From: CAZCJU01 sp964498965
GTDB taxonomy: Bacteria; Bacillota; Clostridia; Oscillospirales; CAG-272
Assembly: GCA_964498965.1 (NCBI GenBank)
Contig: CAZCJU010000018.1
Span: forward strand, 1 to 24,822
Length of the DNA: 24,822 bases
Direction: 5' to 3'
Shown here: positions 22,093-24,822 of the stretch, piece after piece
Layout: each line of letters begins with the position of its first letter
Position numbering within the stretch: the stretch's first letter is position 1
Translations under genes and position numbers: made by a program
Notes under the pieces: generated by a model
Told to the model about the DNA's origin: nothing
The model's input: only the letters and a program-made list of their open reading frames with translations
Databases searched by the model: none

Positions 22093-23106
22093 ATGAATTA
22101 CATTGAAGAAAAAAATTACATAGGCAACACGGCACAGCTTTTCAAGGTAAAGGAATACCGTTTTTGCGGCGGTCGGTGCGACGGCGTGCGTGCCGTTGAT
22201 GTTTCGACCGGAGCGGGCTTAAGTTTTACCGTGCTTATCGACCGTTGCATGGACATATACTATCTCGATCACAAGGGCAAAAATCTTGCCTATCAAACGC
22301 CCGTCGGCATAACGGATCCCCGCTATTTCAACCGAAGCGAGTGGATGCAGGGCTTCGGAGCGGGTTTTTTCGTGACTTGCGGGCTTGAGAACATCGGCTC
22401 GTCCTGTGTTGACGGCGACGAGGAGCTGCCTTGCCACGGACGTGTGTCGTACATACAGGCACAGAATTTTTCCGTGAATTACGTGCTTGAGGACGGAGTT
22501 CCCGCCGTTATTTTGCACGGCGAGATGGCACAATGCCGAATGTTTTCCACACAAATGGTACTTACGAGAGAGATCAAATGCAAATACGGCGAAAACAGGA
22601 TCTATATTAACGACACTGTGCGAAACGGCGACGCACGGGAAACGCCGCACATGATGCTTTACCATTTCAACATGGGCTATCCCCTGCTCGATGAAAACGC
22701 CGAGGTGATAATACCGAGCGAGAAGCGTGTCGGTCGTTCGCCGCTTGCCGAAGAAGAGCTTGAGCTTTGGGACAAATTCATACCGCCCGTATTCGGCTAC
22801 GAGGAGCGTTGCTACTACCATTACGGAATGCAAGAAAGGAATGGCAGAGTTGCATACGGAATGAAGAATAAAGTGTCCGACCTCGGCGTTAAAATAACTT
22901 ATAACAATGATTCGCTCACGCATTTCAACGAATGGAAGATGATGGGCATAAACGAATACGTATGCGGACTTGAGCCGTGCAACGCCACGATCGAGGGCAG
23001 AAAAACGGCACGGGAGGACGGAACGCTGAAGCTTTTAAAGCCGGGTGAAAGCGTAAAATATTCGCTCGACATACAGGTCGGTTCTTATTCCGAAATCGAG
23101 TTTTAA
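22093..23106 (+). CDS. DUF4432 / aldose 1-epimerase-like protein
   Basis: A 337-residue protein of the galactose-mutarotase-like beta-sandwich superfamily, DUF4432 group. Typical features are DGVRAVDVSTGAGLSFTVL followed by DRCMDI in the N-terminal third, a GFFVTCGLENIG block, HGRVSY near 120, and LYHFNMGYPLLDE in the middle. Close relatives probably act on sugars or sugar acids; the exact substrate is unknown. Start ATG 22093 fits the family and lies behind a strong promoter; the GGAGG is 11 bases away, rather far. The gene ends three bases from the stop of the convergent DUF3810 gene. Confidence 0.85.
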   Translation: MNYIEEKNYIGNTAQLFKVKEYRFCGGRCDGVRAVDVSTGAGLSFTVLIDRCMDIYYLDHKGKNLAYQTPVGITDPRYFNRSEWMQGFGAGFFVTCGLENIGSSCVDGDEELPCHGRVSYIQAQNFSVNYVLEDGVPAVILHGEMAQCRMFSTQMVLTREIKCKYGENRIYINDTVRNGDARETPHMMLYHFNMGYPLLDENAEVIIPSEKRVGRSPLAEEELELWDKFIPPVFGYEERCYYHYGMQERNGRVAYGMKNKVSDLGVKITYNNDSLTHFNEWKMMGINEYVCGLEPCNATIEGRKTAREDGTLKLLKPGESVKYSLDIQVGSYSEIEF

Positions 23107-23109
23107 GCT

Positions 23110-24201
23110 TTAACTTCCGAGAATATCCGAATAATACGATGTCGCAAGCTCGACCACAAGCCCGTAAGACAGTGTGCCGGCATCTTGACCGTTGCTCTTT
23201 AGGTATGCGTCGTTCACCGCACCGGTGATATCCGCCGCCGCATTGTCTTCATATTTTTCGAAAAAATCGCCGTATGCGATAAGCTCCCGACGCACTTCGT
23301 CGTTCATACCGGACAGCATTTCGAAATACGTCGCTTTATCGGTCGAATACAGTGCCGAGGCGACGTATTCGTAGAGCGAAAGGTATCCGCTGTACCGGAT
23401 ATAATCGTCGTCGCTTTCGATACAGCACAAAAACGATATGAAATTTGCTTCCTCTTCTCTTGCAAAACCGTGCTGATGTGCCATTTCGTGTGCGGCCGAG
23501 AAGGGAAGCGTGTAATCGGGAAAATTCGTATTTATATTCGCTTCGCCGGTAAAAAACGTGTAAACGCCGGCGATGTGAGTATACGTCAACGATTCGCTCA
23601 ACAATATCGGCTTGACACGAGTATGCATTTTCGGAATAAACGAATATTTTTCGCAGAGCGAAGCGTATGCCTCATCGAGCCGCTTACTAAGCTCGTCGAT
23701 ATCATAGCTCATGAACGAGCCGTTCTCGGTCACGCCGAGCTTTTCGGCGTACATACCGGCTTCCTTGAGCAGATATCCGCCCAAATCGGCAAGCTGTTCG
23801 GTACTCGGGGTGCTTCTTTCGATGCCGAGCTTTTTGTCGAGCGACGAGGTTCTGTAGCCTGCGGAAAAATTCACGGTCAGCGTGCCTAAAAAGAAAGCGA
23901 CGGCGGAAAAAAGCGAAATAATGTATTTTAAGGTGTCGCGCCAAGTGCGTGACGCTTTTTTTATTGCGTAACGGAACAGCAAAAACAACCAAACGGGGAG
24001 AGTAAGGACAAAATATTCCGCAACGGACACGGGAATCGGGTAGGTCGCATAAGAAAAAACGGAACGAAAAAACGAGGCGGGATATCTGTTCCAAAAATCG
24101 GCAAATCCCACCGAGATAAGACAGAGCAGTGCGACAAGCAGTCCGAGTGCGAGGTAGCCGTAACACACCGCAAGCAGTATTGTTTTCGATCTCTTCTTCA
24201 T
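23110..24201 (-). CDS. DUF3810 family membrane protein with HExxH motif
   Basis: A 363-residue protein. Three hydrophobic segments lie in the first third (about 8-32, 58-80 and 93-112), followed by a soluble region with HEMAHQHGFAREEEANF at 238-254. That is a zincin-type HExxH metalloprotease motif with a downstream Glu in the EEEANF stretch. This arrangement is characteristic of DUF3810, whose function is not established. I chose ATG 24201, with AGGGAC upstream, over an in-frame start 30 codons earlier that would run through a hairpin downstream of glyA. Confidence 0.85.
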   Translation of the reverse strand: MKKRSKTILLAVCYGYLALGLLVALLCLISVGFADFWNRYPASFFRSVFSYATYPIPVSVAEYFVLTLPVWLFLLFRYAIKKASRTWRDTLKYIISLFSAVAFFLGTLTVNFSAGYRTSSLDKKLGIERSTPSTEQLADLGGYLLKEAGMYAEKLGVTENGSFMSYDIDELSKRLDEAYASLCEKYSFIPKMHTRVKPILLSESLTYTHIAGVYTFFTGEANINTNFPDYTLPFSAAHEMAHQHGFAREEEANFISFLCCIESDDDYIRYSGYLSLYEYVASALYSTDKATYFEMLSGMNDEVRRELIAYGDFFEKYEDNAAADITGAVNDAYLKSNGQDAGTLSYGLVVELATSYYSDILGS

Positions 24202-24218
24202 TTCGTCCCTTTCTTTAT

Positions 24219-24257
24219 TTTGCCCGAGCGGCTGTACCTGAGAGGCACGGCGGCTCG
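24219..24257 (-). other. Long GC-rich hairpin between glyA and the DUF3810 gene
   Basis: GCCCGAGC and GCTCGGGC form the base of a stem whose inner part also pairs (GTGCC with GGTAC). On the minus strand it is followed by AAAATAAAG, not a T-run. It may aid termination after glyA or shape the leader of the DUF3810 gene; the role is unknown. Confidence 0.5.
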
Positions 24258-24287
24258 GGCGGTGAGTACTATTTTGTTTGCGGTGCG

Positions 24288-24822
24288 TCAAATGTTGTAC
24301 AGAGGGTGCTTTTTGCAGATCTCGGCAACGGTCTGTCTGATCATATCCGCACTTTCGTCGTATTGCGTTGCGGTGAGCTTTATAAGATGAGCGATAGTCT
24401 TCATATCCTCCGTGTCAAAGCCTCTTGTGGTAACGGCGGGAGTGCCTATACGCACGCCCGAGGTAACGCCGGGCTTCTGAGGGTCGTTGGGTATGGCGTT
24501 TTTGTTGAGCGTGATGTGAACGGTGTCGAGCCGAGCTTCAAGTTCCTTTCCCGTAATGTCGAACGGACGAAGATCGACGAGCATAAGGTGATTATCCGTT
24601 CCGCCGGAAACAAGGTCGAAGCCTTCGTCAAGCAATGCTTTCGCAAGTACCGAAGCGTTTTCCACCGTCTTTCTTCCGTATTCCTTAAATTCCGGCTTGA
24701 GTGCCTCGCCGAAGCAAACAGCCTTGCCGGCTATAACGTGCATGAGCGGACCGCCCTGCGTGCCGGGGAATATCGCCTTGTTTATCTTTTTTGCAAGCTC
24801 CTCATCGTTAGTCATTATCATA
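24288..24822 (-). CDS. glyA: Serine hydroxymethyltransferase, C-terminal part (cut by window edge)
   Basis: The last 177 or so residues of GlyA, the PLP enzyme that interconverts serine and glycine with tetrahydrofolate. The visible part begins just after the PLP-lysine region (usually GGMIMTND) and includes FPGTQGGPLMHVIAGKAV, SGGTDNHLMLVDLR and the C-terminal TSGVRIGTPAVTTRGF. The reading frame stays open to the right edge, so the gene starts outside the window. It is the upstream neighbour of the DUF3810 gene on the same strand. Confidence 0.96.
   Translation of the reverse strand, partial: MIMTNDEELAKKINKAIFPGTQGGPLMHVIAGKAVCFGEALKPEFKEYGRKTVENASVLAKALLDEGFDLVSGGTDNHLMLVDLRPFDITGKELEARLDTVHITLNKNAIPNDPQKPGVTSGVRIGTPAVTTRGFDTEDMKTIAHLIKLTATQYDESADMIRQTVAEICKKHPLYNI

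Noticed and set aside
24219..24257. CTCTCAGGTACAG on the minus strand recalls the end of a glycine riboswitch, near glyA.
   Set aside because: The rest of the aptamer (the paired GGAGAG arm and conserved core) is missing, and it lies downstream of glyA, not upstream.

Overview
The window looks like a chromosome segment of a spore-forming, gut-type clostridium (Firmicutes, class Clostridia; Oscillospirales-like is a guess). The evidence is an ispH-rpsA gene fusion preceded by plsC and cmk, a spoIIGA-sigE pair, a SpoIIQ-like LytM protein, Gram-positive Shine-Dalgarno sites and sigma-A promoters. No rRNA or tRNA gene was seen.

Region 1 (1-2230) is accessory and AT-richer than the rest. At the left edge only the first six codons of a leftward gene are visible (MAKKIV). 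Beside it lies what I think is the most interesting object here: a perfect 20-bp inverted repeat (80-99 and 341-360) enclosing 241 bp. The enclosed DNA holds a good outward promoter (TTGCAT-17 bp-TAGAAT) and a terminator that acts leftward. A rightward terminator and a tyrosine-recombinase gene follow directly. I read this as a recombinase-controlled invertible promoter, drawn here in the OFF orientation for the edge gene. Further right are remnants of two serine recombinases, a solitary type I-C-like CRISPR repeat and a strong terminator.

Region 2 (2294-7708, minus strand) is a tightly overlapping operon: rpiR-like regulator, HI0933/BaiN-type flavoprotein, cmk, plsC, and ispH fused to four S1 domains. 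Consecutive genes overlap by a few bases, so they are probably translationally coupled.

Region 3 (7950-13827, plus strand) runs apgM-type phosphoglycerate mutase, lepB, rbgA, rnhB, yraN, a GlmU-like beta-helix acyltransferase and glmM. It covers housekeeping functions and ends in UDP-GlcNAc precursor genes. A divergent promoter pair at about 7746-7905 serves regions 2 and 3.

Region 4 (14125-19580) holds a sugar-phosphate isomerase/epimerase, sigE and spoIIGA (minus), a FabG-like reductase (plus), a streptothricin-acetyltransferase-like GNAT gene (plus) and a SpoIIQ-like protein (minus). A dispersed intergenic repeat family lies between these genes: two fuller copies, one shorter copy and one partial copy. 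Two of them flank the GNAT gene as 52-bp direct repeats.

Region 5 (19845-24822) holds htpG with an unusual acidic linker, a remnant of an XRE-type DNA-binding protein, a DUF4432 aldose-epimerase-like gene, a DUF3810 membrane metalloprotease-like gene and the 3' part of glyA, which is cut by the right edge.
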